DNA of 64,000 bases from Alnus glutinosa (lineage: Eukaryota; Streptophyta; Magnoliopsida; Fagales; Betulaceae): positions 24,309,501 through 24,373,500 of the forward strand of contig NC_084899.1 in NCBI RefSeq assembly GCF_958979055.1, read 5' to 3'. Positions 1-10,699 of this stretch are shown in pieces. A program made the translations under genes and the position numbers. How positions within the stretch are numbered: position 1 is the first letter of the stretch; the number at the start of each line of letters is the position of its first letter. Below the pieces are notes generated by a model that saw only the letters and a list, made by a program, of their open reading frames with translations, did no database searches and had not been told where the DNA came from.

Positions 1-1456
1 TTTTTTTTTTTTTAATAAGTAGAAAATTCATTAGAAAGCGCAGAGGGGCCCAACCTTAGTACACAGGAAGTATACGAAAGTGCCCATAATCAGAGGAAAT
101 AAACGAACAAGAAAGTAAAAAATCAGCGAACGACATACAACTCGAGCTATGTGTCGACACCCAAAAAGCACATTTCTACAAAGAGCCACAACTGATGCCT
201 TCACATCCTAAAAAAGCCTAGAATTTCTCTCACGCCACAAGCCCCACAAAACACAAAAAGGAACCTGCTTCCAAATTCGGAAAATAGGACCACGACCTAG
301 CAAAGTGCCACAACCACTCAATAAATTCAAGACACTACTAGGCATAACCCACTCCACCCCGAACAAGCTATAAAAAGAACTCCAAACAACACGTGCCACG
401 TCACAATGAAGAAGAAAGTGATCAACGAATTTCCCATGCTTCTTACACATAACACACCACTCTACCACCACAATACCACGCCTACGTAGATTGTCATGAG
501 TTAAAATCTTTCCTAAAGCTACTGTCCAAACAAAGAACGCTACCCGCTTCGGAGCTTTAACACGCCATATACCCTTCCAAGAAAAAGAAACCGCCTCGTG
601 ACAAACTAAAGCTTTATAGAAAGTCTTCACTTCAAAATTCCTTCTCTTAGAAAGATTCCACACCACCCTATCAACTTCCCCATGTTGAACCCGAATAGAG
701 TATAACTGTTCAAAGAAGGACATCACCATCTCCACCTCCCAATCCTTAGCAAAGCGCGTAAAGAGAACATTCCAATGAACCACACCTCCTACCACAGACA
801 TATTATTTACCACCCAAGTATCAGGAGAACGCGCAATAGTGTACAAAGCTGGATAACAGAGCTTGAGAGGCTTGTCCCCACACCATAAATTATGCCAAAA
901 GAGAATATGAGACCCATCACCCACCTCAAAACGCAAATACTTGGCAACATTATCCCACCCCCTTCGAATAAACTTCCAAACATCGACACCATAAGGCCCC
1001 GTCACCGGTAATGAACACCAATCTCCCCTCACTCTCTCATACTTCACCTCAATCACCGATCTCCACAAAGCATTGCGCTCCTGAGAAAACCTCCAAATCC
1101 ACTTCTCCAATAAGGCTTGATTAAAATTAATAACATTACGAACTCCCGGTCCACCGGCCTTGATTGGAGTACAAACTCGATGCCAATTGACTAAATGAAA
1201 TTTAGTCTCATCACCCATACCACTCCACAGAAACTCCCTTTGAAGCCGCTCTAGTTTCTTAGTTACACTAACAGGAATAGGGAATAGAGATAAATAATAA
1301 GCAGGAATGCTAGAAAGAGTACTGTGAATCAACATCACCCTACAACCCTTGGATAAAAAAAGTTTCTTCCAACTAGCCAACCTCCGTTCCACCTTCTCAA
1401 TAACCCTATTCCAAATAGAACGGTTTTTAACCGCCTACTTGAACACCCCTAGCTTT
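1..1456 (-). mobile_element. 5'-truncated LINE (non-LTR retrotransposon), 3' end at the window edge
   Basis: The plus strand opens with a poly-T run (1-13), which is the poly-A tail of an element on the minus strand. It is followed by about 190 bases of 3' UTR and an ORF2 C-terminal fragment (208-1392). The coding similarity can be followed upstream to about 1425 before it breaks off, so the copy is truncated inside the reverse transcriptase, as usual for LINEs. The tail meets the window edge, so no target-site duplication can be checked. A related but more decayed 3' end lies at 30389. Confidence 0.85.
208..1392 (-). pseudogene. LINE ORF2 C-terminal fragment (end of reverse transcriptase plus zf-RVT domain)
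   Basis: An uninterrupted 394-residue reading frame begins in the thumb/connection part of a plant LINE reverse transcriptase (RRLASWKKLFLSKGCRVML) and runs into the C-terminal zf-RVT domain. That domain is visible at about residues 270-345 as WKGIWRVKAPKRVAFFVW, then a CxxC pair and an HFLLHC motif. The catalytic palm with its (Y/F)ADD box, the endonuclease and ORF1 are absent, so the copy cannot be autonomous. The long open frame suggests a fairly recent insertion. It is not a host gene, although automatic annotation often calls such frames 'RNA-directed DNA polymerase' or 'zf-RVT protein'. Confidence 0.85.
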
Positions 1457-3277
1457 AAAAAAAAAAAAAACAAAAACAAAAAACAAACATAACAAAAATG
1501 CAACACTTATGCTCTAGTTTTTTTAATGGTTCAGATTTAATTTCAAATTTTCCATGCGAAAGACAGAGAAAAGTGAAATTAAATCTAAAATGCTAAAAAA
1601 CTATAGCATAGGTGTTGTAATTTATAGCACCTAAGCCAAATCCATTAAATTGTCTTAAAATAGTATCAAAGCTAATTTAATAACATCATTTTGGAGGGTT
1701 TTTTTTGTTATATTTTTTAAAAAGTGTTCTAATGTGATATAAATGTGAAAATAATTTTGAGTATTTTGTATTTTAAGTTTGTTTGTTAGTATTTTTTTTT
1801 TTAGAAAAAAAATAACAAAAAATAAAGGTGAGAGAATGATTTAACAATCAAAGCAACTATAACTTAATGCAAACCCATAGTAGATTAAAATTGGATTGTG
1901 AAAGGTACTCTATGGATAGTGCTAAGTAAGGGGAGCTAGCACTTTCATGGGTATGACATCATGATTAATAACATACTTGACAAATAATATTTTAACACAA
2001 TATCAAGTTTCCAAACCATATGAATGCAATAGGCAACCAACTAATTTGTCAAAGTATTAACTAAATGGTTAAATTTATCATTTCTTATCAGTTTAAGCTA
2101 TTAGGTAATGATTTAAGATGGTATTATAGCAAAGCTCATAAGTCTAAACCTTAACTTTATAGCTTACCTCTCATTTCATTTAAATATTCACATGTTGGGC
2201 ATCATTTGTTGAGAGTGAGTTTAAGTTCACATGTGATGGAGAGATTAAAGTATTAATTAAATGATTAAATTCAAAATTTTATATCAACTTAAGCTTTTGA
2301 GATAAATGATAATTTATTGTAATTAACATTATAGAAATTCCTTCTTTAGTTAGATTTTAACATAATTGACATTATAGATTTTATTAGCAGTTCATACTTC
2401 TTTAGTTAGAAACGGGCTTGAGGAAGAGTTCAAATATCATTTGGTGAGATTACACTAGTTTGTAATCAAATTTCTATAATTTTGCAAGAAAATTAATGTA
2501 TATCTTGGATACTTAAAACTTTTATTTTCATTGAGGTGATTACGTATTATACATATATTATTCTTTTAGAAATATTGGGTATTTCTGAAATACACATTCA
2601 GAGTATTCCAACTTTTTTTTTTTTTTTTTCTTTCTAGGCTGAGAGTATTCTAACTTTACTGCAGTAGAATTATATAGGTTATTGGGGACAACAACTAGCT
2701 ACAAACTGGTTTCTAACTAATTTTTACAAATTAGTTTAATAAAGTGACGTGTTCTTAAAGCATACGTGAAGCATATGCCTTCTTATTAAAACACATGTTT
2801 CTCGCATGCTAATTGACAATTTATTAGACTGTGAGGCATCTTATAGTCACAAAGCTCATCCTAATGTGACATGCAATTTGCATAAATCTGAAAAGCGCAT
2901 AAGAAACAGATAGTAAATAAGTTAGAGCATTCAACAAAAAAATGACTAACCTGAAGATAGGTCTGCTTGTGAATTATTTTAGTCCTGCTAAAGGAAAATT
3001 TCATTGATTGCCTTTGTTTCAGGCGTCATTTTGATAGGGCTAACCTGAAGATAAGTTCCATTTTGATAGAGTACCCAGAAGAAAAGAATATTAAAATGTT
3101 TGTCAACAAATGTAATACGTTGCGATTGTAGTAATAACAGATTCAGGAATCAAGTTAAAGCATTTAATCTACCAAGTCTCACTCACTTACCCAAAAAAAA
3201 AAAAAAAAAACCCATGTGAAAGCATATTCTGATCATCATATAACAGAGCAAGAAGCAAATTAACCAAAATATTACTG
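1457..3277. other. AT-rich intergenic stretch with one small foldback repeat
   Basis: No gene is recognised here. Positions 1498-1622 form a foldback: an arm starting CAACACTTATGCTCTAG is answered by the inverted ACTATAGCATAGGTGTTG at about 1605-1622, with 40-45 bp partly matching arms. This looks like a MITE remnant. The rest is low-complexity AT-rich DNA with poly-A/T runs (for example 2611-2629). Confidence 0.4.
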
Positions 3278-3514
3278 TTATCCACGAATTACTAATGCTC
3301 TGCCAAAAGCCTGCTCCTTTATCCCAATTGTCAAATCAAGTGGGCTGAATAAGTGCTGGAAATATGCGGGAAGCCCAAAAATCGTGTGGAAAAGAAACAG
3401 TAACAAAGCAAACCCAGAAATCGTCAATAAAAGAACGGCAACAACAACCACAAATGTTCTGGCTGTTAGTGGTGAACAAAGACAGGTTTTCATTTCCACT
3501 TTAACATAATTCAA
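3278..3514 (-). CDS. Hypothetical small membrane protein, 78 aa
   Basis: I do not recognise this frame. It encodes 78 residues with one strongly hydrophobic stretch (about residues 22-50, VVVVAVLLLTISGFALLLFL and on into a Phe-rich part), which would form one transmembrane helix, and a soluble C-terminus. It starts 235 bases downstream of the cis-prenyltransferase stop codon on the same strand, so it may be only chance coding in that gene's 3' UTR, or a small separate transcript. Its composition is less AT-skewed than the surrounding DNA. A transcript or homologues would be needed to accept it. Confidence 0.25.
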   Translation of the reverse strand: MNYVKVEMKTCLCSPLTARTFVVVVAVLLLTISGFALLLFLFHTIFGLPAYFQHLFSPLDLTIGIKEQAFGRALVIRG

Positions 3515-3748
3515 CCATCAAACACAATGAAGTCTAAACATCTTTACAATGAAAGCATATCAGTTTCTCATGACAGTAAGTCAGTAACTATTATGGGCGT
3601 GGGGGAATGAATTTTCTGTACGATTGAATCTATAATTTCCAGCCCATGGATCTGATTTTGTTACAAAGTTTGATTCAAAAACATAAAGAGATAAAATGGT
3701 ACAATCGCTTTATAGCCCCAAAAGTTGGGAATCCACCCACTGCAAGAT

Positions 3749-4621
3749 TTACAACTGTTTCCTTTTCTTCTCCAAATAAAAGTGATTCCGCTGGAAGTTC
3801 AGGATTGCCCAAAGGAAATGCCGAAAACCAATCTCCGGCCAAAGAACAGAAGGAGAGTACAAGGAACAGTATGCACTCTGCCAGAGAAGAAAATTGCTCA
3901 AGCGGGTCACACCAGAAGTACGGATTAAGATATCAGAATCAGGTGCAACTGCCATATACATATGTTTTTCAACATCTATTAACTTAATAAGGTTCTCCCT
4001 TCCATCCCTTTCATTCCATCCAAGTTGAATTAAGCCATATCCAGATCCGCTTGTATTCAATATACTAATCTCCTCCCACTTTTCTTCACATGATTTTTGT
4101 ACAGCATGCACAATCTCATTGGTGGAAGTGTAAGCAACACATATTGACAACACTGCTTTGGAGTTTTTGGCAGTGGCCATCATAGCCCTCTCTGCTGCCA
4201 ACCTGACCGGTTCACTTAACAGTTCTAGGTTCCCTAAAAAGTGAACCCTAACTCCATAGCGGTTTACTATGCTCTCTTCCTTGATTAACCCTTCAATTTT
4301 TTCCTGCATCAGATCCATCAAAGATTGAACTTCTTCGGGATGTCGTTTGAAATTATCAATGCTGAAGGCATAAATTGTTACATATCGCACACCCAACTCG
4401 TAGCAGTACTTGAGCATGGACATAAGAGCTAAAAATCCAACCCTATGTCCGATCCCTTCCATTAAATCCCGTTTTTTACCATATCTACGATTTCCATCCA
4501 TGATGAACGCAATATGATTAGGAATGGAGCCAACAGATAGAACACAAAAAATACACCTGCGCAGGAAAGTAACCAAGTTCCCCCAGATCTGGTTTATTCT
4601 ACTCCCACCACCTTTCTCCAT
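3749..4621 (-). CDS. cis-prenyltransferase (dehydrodolichyl diphosphate synthase-like), 290 aa
   Basis: This enzyme family adds isopentenyl diphosphate in cis to an allylic primer, making polyprenyl or dehydrodolichyl diphosphate, usually at the ER. The whole protein lies in one exon, as in the plant DEDOL-PP synthase group, at the usual length. Visible motifs are the pyrophosphate-binding box HIAFIMDGNRR with catalytic Asp42, the YAFSIDNFKR box (about 84-93), and the C-terminal block RTSGVTRLSNFLLWQ from residue 234. The last block normally reads RTSGE; here residue 238 is Val, from a GTG codon one base from GAG. That Glu takes part in Mg2+/substrate binding in characterised homologues, so activity may be reduced. 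The ATG lies nine bases downstream of a good splice acceptor, supporting a spliced 5' UTR. The family call is firm; the exact paralogue is not. Confidence 0.9.
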   Translation of the reverse strand: MEKGGGSRINQIWGNLVTFLRRCIFCVLSVGSIPNHIAFIMDGNRRYGKKRDLMEGIGHRVGFLALMSMLKYCYELGVRYVTIYAFSIDNFKRHPEEVQSLMDLMQEKIEGLIKEESIVNRYGVRVHFLGNLELLSEPVRLAAERAMMATAKNSKAVLSICVAYTSTNEIVHAVQKSCEEKWEEISILNTSGSGYGLIQLGWNERDGRENLIKLIDVEKHMYMAVAPDSDILIRTSGVTRLSNFLLWQSAYCSLYSPSVLWPEIGFRHFLWAILNFQRNHFYLEKKRKQL

Positions 4622-5177
4622 CCTAAAACCCTGTATAAATGCTAAATCTCAGGACCAAAAGAACCTGTCAGTACACAATAGAACTTCAGTTTTCTTTTTG
4701 TTAAAATAACAAAGTTACATCATCAAAAAGCCCATATAAATAAGTTTGTATAATATACACCAAAGACGGTGTACCTAATTGACTACTAATTCCATACAGC
4801 TCACCAGCTGTTTAGAGACCTCTGATCAGAGCAGCATAACATTCTTCAATAGGTACAAATTTTCCATAATTGGATGAGCTACTTGAGCAAGAGCGTATAG
4901 ATTATTTACTTAATCAAACAGTAATTCAAGGGATTTTTGACAAACCTGGCTTATTCTGATAAGAAGCAACAGAAAGGAAATACCAGTGCTATGTGCAGCC
5001 AGCTATAACAAGGCTTTACGCATTTCTTGTTCCAATTTCTGCCTAAGGCAAGCCATCAACCATTACCAAGTCGCACACAACTCATGTATATTTTGACCAA
5101 GAAACAGACCCAAAACCATGATATTGCAGACAAAAAAAGAGCTAGCTCAATTAAAAATGTGGGCAACCCGGACTAAC

Positions 5178-5690
5178 TGTAACGACCCACCCCTAATGAC
5201 ACAATATTGTCCGCTTTTGGCTCCCTCGAATCAGACTTCCTAGAAGGTCACCCATCTTGGTACTGCTCTCGCAGAAGCACGCTTAACTGCGGAGTTCTGA
5301 TAGGTTCATGACCATCATGGCTTTAAAACGCGTTGTGTCATAAATGGTGCATTTATACATATAAGCACATCCTCATTCCCAGGCGATGTGAGACGTCACA
5401 ATCACCCTCTCTTTGGACCCAGCGTCCCCGCTGGCGTCCCTCATTGGGCTTGTGCACGCTCCCACTATCTCAGGCTGGGCAATGGCTCTGATACCATTTG
5501 TAACGACCCACCATTTGTAACAACCCACCCTTTATGACATAACGCGTTTTAAAGCCGTGATGGTATGAACTTATCAGAACTCCGCAGTTAAGTGTGCTTC
5601 TGCGAGAGTAATCACAGGATGGGTGACATCCTGGGAAGTCTGGTTTGGGAAGCCAAAAGCGGACATGTGTCATTGGGGTGGGTCGTTACA
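5178..5690 (-). mobile_element. Cassandra-type TRIM retroelement (5S rRNA-like LTR), rearranged, TSD CTAAC
   Basis: Both ends carry 5S rRNA-derived sequence: CAGAACTCCGCAGTTAAG and GGATGGGTGAC motifs are read on the minus strand at 5178-5343 and on the plus strand at 5531-5690. The minus-strand 3' LTR (5178-5400, 223 bp) contains a short U3 with a TATA-like motif followed by the 5S region, as in Cassandra. A PBS like tRNA-Met (complement of GGCTCTGATACCA, 5484-5496) and a purine-rich tract next to 5401 bound an internal domain of about 100 bp. The 5' LTR is replaced by an inverted R-U5 copy. CTAAC is repeated exactly at 5173-5177 and 5691-5695. It is not a functional 5S rRNA gene. Confidence 0.85.
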
Positions 5691-6335
5691 CTAACACTCT
5701 CCCAATGCATAATGTAGCATTTATAAGTGACAAAACCAACAGATTGTTGTACTGATTTGATCGAAAACAATAAGAATAAAAGAATGAACTCAAACTAAAT
5801 GCAAGGAAAATCAAACAAAGCAAAGAATTACCAAACCAACATGTGTGTTGCATCAATCCAATTAAATTGGATATTTGCCGATTATGCATTCAACAAACAC
5901 AAACAAAACGGATAGAATAGCAGAAGTTGGCATCCAAACGCGACAACAAAACAAATTTACTCAATTGCAATGACCAGGCCATCAAAGAAAAATATCATCA
6001 AAATACCATAACAGCAATGACAAGAAACTCAACATGGACAACAAGTAAACGCATCAAAGAAAATGACAGTATCAATCATTTGGCAGAACCTCATTCATAA
6101 CCCAGACATATCGCCAGCTTTTTCGATAAAAAATAGAAAGTTTTTGGAATCCAAAATAAAGTTAAATTAGAGCACAAAGGCGAACAAACAATAACAACTC
6201 AGGCATCAATTAAAACCAAACTAAATCTAAAATTTTGAAATGTGCAAATCCCAAAGATGCAAATATAATCAGCTAAGCAAGAGATAAATTTACTGCAAAT
6301 TTGCGCGAAACAATACAAAGTGTCTGATATCCTTT

Positions 6336-6406
6336 AACCTAAGGGGTAGCTCAGTTCGAATATCCCCCTCCCTCTCCCTTGGGGCCAATTACTTATCAAA
6401 AAAAAA
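6336..6406 (+). mobile_element. Very short tRNA-derived SINE remnant with 16-bp TSD
   Basis: A 71-base insertion begins with a tRNA-like A-box segment (AAGGGGTAGCTCAG), runs almost directly into a B-box-like TTCGAATATCCCCC, and ends in an A-run. It is flanked by near-identical 16-bp repeats, GTGTCTGATATCCTTT at 6320-6335 and the same with one mismatch at 6407-6422. The promoter boxes are only a few bases apart, so most of the usual tRNA head and body is missing. It lies inside the inferred 5'-UTR intron of the cis-prenyltransferase gene. Confidence 0.7.
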
Positions 6407-6724
6407 GTGTGTGATATCCTTTGCCAGCAACTCGAACTTGGCGCAGTTTCAATCAGATATATAAAGAGCACAGATCAAATTCAAATACATTAATATGAAA
6501 ATCATGCACTACTACTGTCAAAATCAAATTCATGGATCTGTTTGGATCTAAAGAAAACGCAGGAGAGCAAAAGAAAAGAAAAAACGAAAGGTTCTGAATC
6601 CGATTTTCGTTTTCTATATTTGATTTTCTCGGCAAACAAACAGAGTGTTAAGAAATCAGAGAGAATTTGTTACCTGTATGTAGAGAGATCGGACGAGCGA
6701 GAGTGAGAAAGAGACTACAGATTA

Positions 6725-7789
6725 GATGATGTATTTATGTTGATAAATAAATTGTATAAAATGTAAACTCATATATAAATTACATGTTTATCAAGCATCT
6801 ACTGGAAGAAAAAATATCTAGATATTTATAATTTATAGTTATATAAAAAAGAAAACTTTATAAATAAAAAAAAAAAAAAAAAAAAATACACGTAATTTCC
6901 TCACCCTATCAATTAGATATAATACGTTTATAATTTTTGTACAACTCTAACAAATTTTTTTAAAGATCAACCATTAAATATTTATGACTCACATGTAAGA
7001 AGACAGATCCAATGCTTGATCATAAAAAAAATTGTTAAAGTCGTGTAAAAATTGTACGAAAGTTGTACAACAATCATTTCTCAACTATCAATTGTGTCAA
7101 TCTTCCCTCCCCTTAAACTACCGTAAAATGTCAGTGTCCCCTTTTAATGACAAAATACACTTCATAAAATTATTTAAAAAGTTATACAAAAAAAAATTAA
7201 AAATTAAAAATTAAAACAAAATAATAATAATAATAATAATAACAACGGGTTAGAAGCAATTTTTCCTAAAAAGAAATTCAATTCCCATATAATTATTAAA
7301 AATTAAATTTAATGGTCAATACTGAAACAACAATATTTAATTTCACGAAAGCTCCACATGGCATGTTGTGCGAGATAAAATTAGATTATATAAGTGGTGT
7401 CAGGAAATTCTGATTGTAATTATCCATTGAACAATGTATTTTGCACAACTTTTATATCATTTTTGTTCAATTTTAACTATTATTTTTATGATCAATTATT
7501 TGATTTGTTTTCTTAAATGTGAGCCGTAAATATTTAATGGTTGATCTTAAAAAAAAATTGTTAAGAGTTATATAAAAATTGTGCAAAAATTGTGCAAGAA
7601 AAATTACTCTTAGCCATTTTACAAAATTCTGTAGGTGTGACTAATACATCATTAAATTGGGATTTTGGTGCTGTAATTTAGTTGTGTAAATCGTCCAATA
7701 TGATAGGACACTGGGCAAATAATACTCTTATTCTGTATCTGTATTTGCACTTTGTAAATAGTGAATTTTAGTAATCACATATGGATTTT
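6725..7789. other. Intergenic AT-rich DNA
   Basis: I see no gene. The block at 6930-7080 and the block at 7440-7600 are partly inverted copies of each other (for example CAACCATTAAATATTTATGACTCACA versus its complement near 7521-7548), consistent with a decayed foldback or MITE of about 0.65 kb. Confidence 0.35.
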
Positions 7790-8090
7790 TTGAAATCTGC
7801 CCATAACCGCACATGTGCGGGCAGTTATATTTTTGTATTATCTACCGGTGACATCCCCTTTTCATTTTGGGCTACTTTTAGGCTCTTTTTTTTTTTTTTT
7901 TTTTTTTTTTAATTCAATTTACACACACATATATATAACCGGTTACTCGGTTATTAATCGGATTTCTAAAATCCTTTAACCGGTAACTGCAATCGGCCTA
8001 GACGGTTATCTGGTTGCGGTTATTTCCAATTAGCGGTTGTTGGTGATTATTAACGGTTAATAACCGCCCGATTGTACACTCCTAGAGGAT
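7790..8090. repeat. hAT-like non-autonomous element remnant
   Basis: The stretch holds many CGGTTA/TAACCG motifs and ends in CGATTGTACACTCCTA, a terminal pattern typical of plant hAT-type MITEs with subterminal short repeats. A matching left terminus and an 8-bp TSD could not be found, so it is treated as a remnant. A long poly-T run (7887-7910) lies inside. Confidence 0.35.
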
Positions 8091-8184
8091 TCCTTGATAT
8101 TATGATACATAAATTTATAAGAGATGGGAGTCATGGGGTACACTATTTAGGGTAGGTGAGTTCTGCATTTTTAGCTGTTTGGAG

Positions 8185-8365
8185 CAGGTAGGCCCATGAA
8201 TAAGGATCTCCAGCAATTTAATTTGGACAGCACATATGAGAGAGCTCACATTGGATTCATAAGCTCGAGTAGGTGGCTCCTAAAATTTATTTGGACATGA
8301 AATTTCATATGGGCTCTCTCATAATGTGCTGCCCTTGCCGGAAATCCCAATCGAGGCTTCATAGT
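8185..8365. repeat. Small foldback (inverted repeat) element
   Basis: AGCACATATGAGAGAGCTC near 8229 is answered by the inverted GGGCTCTCTCATAATGTGCT near 8309-8328, and the match extends at lower identity on both sides. Size and structure suggest a MITE fragment. No clear TSD was seen. Confidence 0.4.
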
Positions 8366-8653
8366 CACCTCTCTTATGAAATTTGAACAGCTTAATAACA
8401 AAGAATCTCAATCTGCAAGTTACTGACACCAAACCAGAATATCCTACAATTCACTGTCTACAATTAAAGCAGTCAAATTGCAGGAGATCTACCATTTTTG
8501 AAGATAAATGCTCCTTTTGTTTTTAGGTTGAAGATAGGTACTCTACCCCTTACTATCATTGCACCATTCTATGCAGACCAAAAAAAATTGAAGTATGGAC
8601 ATCACAGTTTTTTTGTAAGCAATGCTATTATTGAAGTTTATCTTATAATTAAT

Positions 8654-8658
<5 letters not shown>

Positions 8659-8699
<41 letters not shown>
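8659..8699 (+). repeat. Poly-A run, about 40 bases
   Basis: This is an almost uninterrupted A tract. It could be a retroposon tail, but I could not recognise an element body upstream. Between 8700 and 9353 I see nothing beyond AT-rich spacer. Confidence 0.8.
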
Positions 8700-8701
<2 letters not shown>

Positions 8702-9353
8702 CCAGATCATTGAAAATGTTGTAACAATATAAAGCATGCTAGTAGAGCTCGATCAACTGCTCAAATATTCCAAGTAAGCCTCTTAAGCTGACCTAAATGA
8801 TCAATTAATATAAGTTGACCATGACTATATATATATATCATACCAGCACTACAAGACCTCCAATGCACAATTCCACATGCATATTTGCATCAAGGATCGG
8901 ACTACGTGGTGCCAATAATAAACTAAACAAAAACCAACAAGTTGCTATTATTTTGCAAGAAATTTTCGTCTTTTTTGGTGGGATTCTTGGCATGGCCAAC
9001 TTGCCACACGTTAGATCGATTTACGGTTTCCTCTCTATTTCTCCTTTGGATCCCCATAGATGATACCTTCTTTTTGTCTATGGAGAATCCCGGCCAGATC
9101 CAATTGATCGAAGACCCATATATATGCGGTATCTCCTATAGTTTCATCGTCGAGTACTACAGTTTACAATGCATATAGACAATACCCAAAGCAGTCCATA
9201 GACATAGACTGGTGTTCCCCAAATGATCGGGAATTTTATAAGACAATATTGAATGTTAATATTGCACTAAGTTAATATTTATGATTACCACGGCTATATA
9301 TGGGCTAAGTATTTTTTATTTTATTTTTTTTTAAAAAAAGTAAATATGCATAC

Positions 9354-10063
9354 TTAGGGTTAAATACGTTTTTAGTCTATACCTGAGTTTTGGAAACTTT
9401 ATTTTTTGATTATTGAGTTTCAATTCGCATCACAGATAGTACCTCAATTTTGGGAAAAGACCAAACTAGTACCTCAGTCAAGTTTTCCGTCCAAAAACTA
9501 ACTGTCTACCAGGTGTCAACCCCTGAGGATTGACACGTGTTTTAGTATAATAATAATAATAAAAAAATTTAAAAAAAAAAAGAAGAAAAAGAAGCCTCTT
9601 GACCAGTTTGGGGTGACTGAACCACTCCATGGGAGATGGTTTGGCCACCCCATGGCAAAAAAAAAAAAAAAAATTGTTCAAGGGTTTTGGCCCTTGGGGA
9701 TGGCTGAACCACCCTCAAGGGCTACAGGGGTGGTTCAGCCACCCCAAACCGGTCTCCACCCCCTTGGCCAAAATGGGGGTGGCCAAGGAGCCACCCCTCT
9801 TCTTTTTCTTTTTTCTTTAATTTTTTTTTTTTTGTATATGTTTGTAATTCATTCTTAAATATTTTTTGTTTTTTATTTTTTATACTAAAACCCGTGTCAA
9901 TCCGACACCTAGCGGGCCGTTAGTTTTTAGACGAAAAATTTGACTAAGGTATTAATTTGATCTTTTCTCAAAACTGAGGTACCATTTGTGATGCGAATTG
10001 AAGTTCAGGTACCAAAAACTAAAGTTTTCAAAACTCAAGTATTAAAAACGTATTTAACCCTAA
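9354..10063. mobile_element. Non-autonomous TIR transposon (about 710 bp) with long inverted repeats
   Basis: The ends TTAGGGTTAAATACG (9354) and CGTATTTAACCCTAA (ending 10063) are exact inverted copies. The inverted repeat continues at lower identity for about 190 bp per arm (for example CCGTCCAAAAACTAAC opposite GTTAGTTTTTAGACG). The core has alternating copies of a GC-rich GGTGGCTGAACCACCCC-type motif in both orientations. There is no coding capacity. Related elements are at 10700, 25536, 33865 and 60690. The TSD is at most TA, so the superfamily is left open. Confidence 0.75.
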
Positions 10064-10424
10064 TATTTATGATCACTGTCATTGTTATATTTGTCACTTG
10101 TCGTGTCCTATTTTGAAAACAAAATGGTGAAGGTGCCAACAAATCAATGAATGCCGTTGTAAAGTATGAAACCAATAATGATTATTTGATAATATATACT
10201 TTTTTTTTCTTCTACTTTTGTTTTTAATTTTTTTTTCAAAACAAAAATATTAACAAACAACTCAAGATACAAAACACTCAAAAACTACTTTCAGATTTAT
10301 GCCACGTCATAACGTACACTTTTTCAAACAAAAAACACCCTCTAAAAAACATTAACAAATGAAGTCTTGTGTGTTCTTTTTTATTGGAAAATGTTATTTG
10401 CATATCTTTTAGGGTTAAATATCC

Positions 10425-10431
<7 letters not shown>

Positions 10432-10488
<57 letters not shown>
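10432..10488. repeat. (AT)n microsatellite
   Basis: A near-perfect TA dinucleotide run of about 55 bases, read directly. Confidence 0.95.
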
Positions 10489-10491
<3 letters not shown>

Positions 10492-10699
10492 AAACTAACG
10501 ACATGTATCACATGTAACACTTTTTGAAACTAAGATTGCGGTTTGATGCAAGGCCAAATTATAGGTATCTCTGAGATATTTAACCGTATCTTTTATTCAA
10601 ACTTTTTTGTATATGTATCTAATATGTGGTTTATTTTAAATTAAACTAATGTGATAGCTAAATGTGATATTAAAGATGTAGATATGAGGGACGTACGAG

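Larger units (their letters stand above)
4631..6673 (-). other. Inferred 5'-UTR intron of the cis-prenyltransferase gene
   Basis: On the minus strand a consensus donor (CATACAG|GTAACA, junction at 6674/6673) follows a CT-rich leader at about 6674-6720, and an acceptor (TTTATACAG|GG, 4631/4630) lies just before the ATG. Joining them gives a 5' UTR of about 60 bases. The intron would be about 2.04 kb and would hold the Cassandra element (5178-5690) and the SINE (6336-6406). This is predicted from splice signals alone. Confidence 0.5.

Noticed and set aside
5531-5690. A genuine 5S rRNA gene
   Set aside because: The match is partial and mutated, lies within LTR-like ends with a PBS and TSD, and is repeated inverted nearby. 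This fits Cassandra, not a 5S gene.
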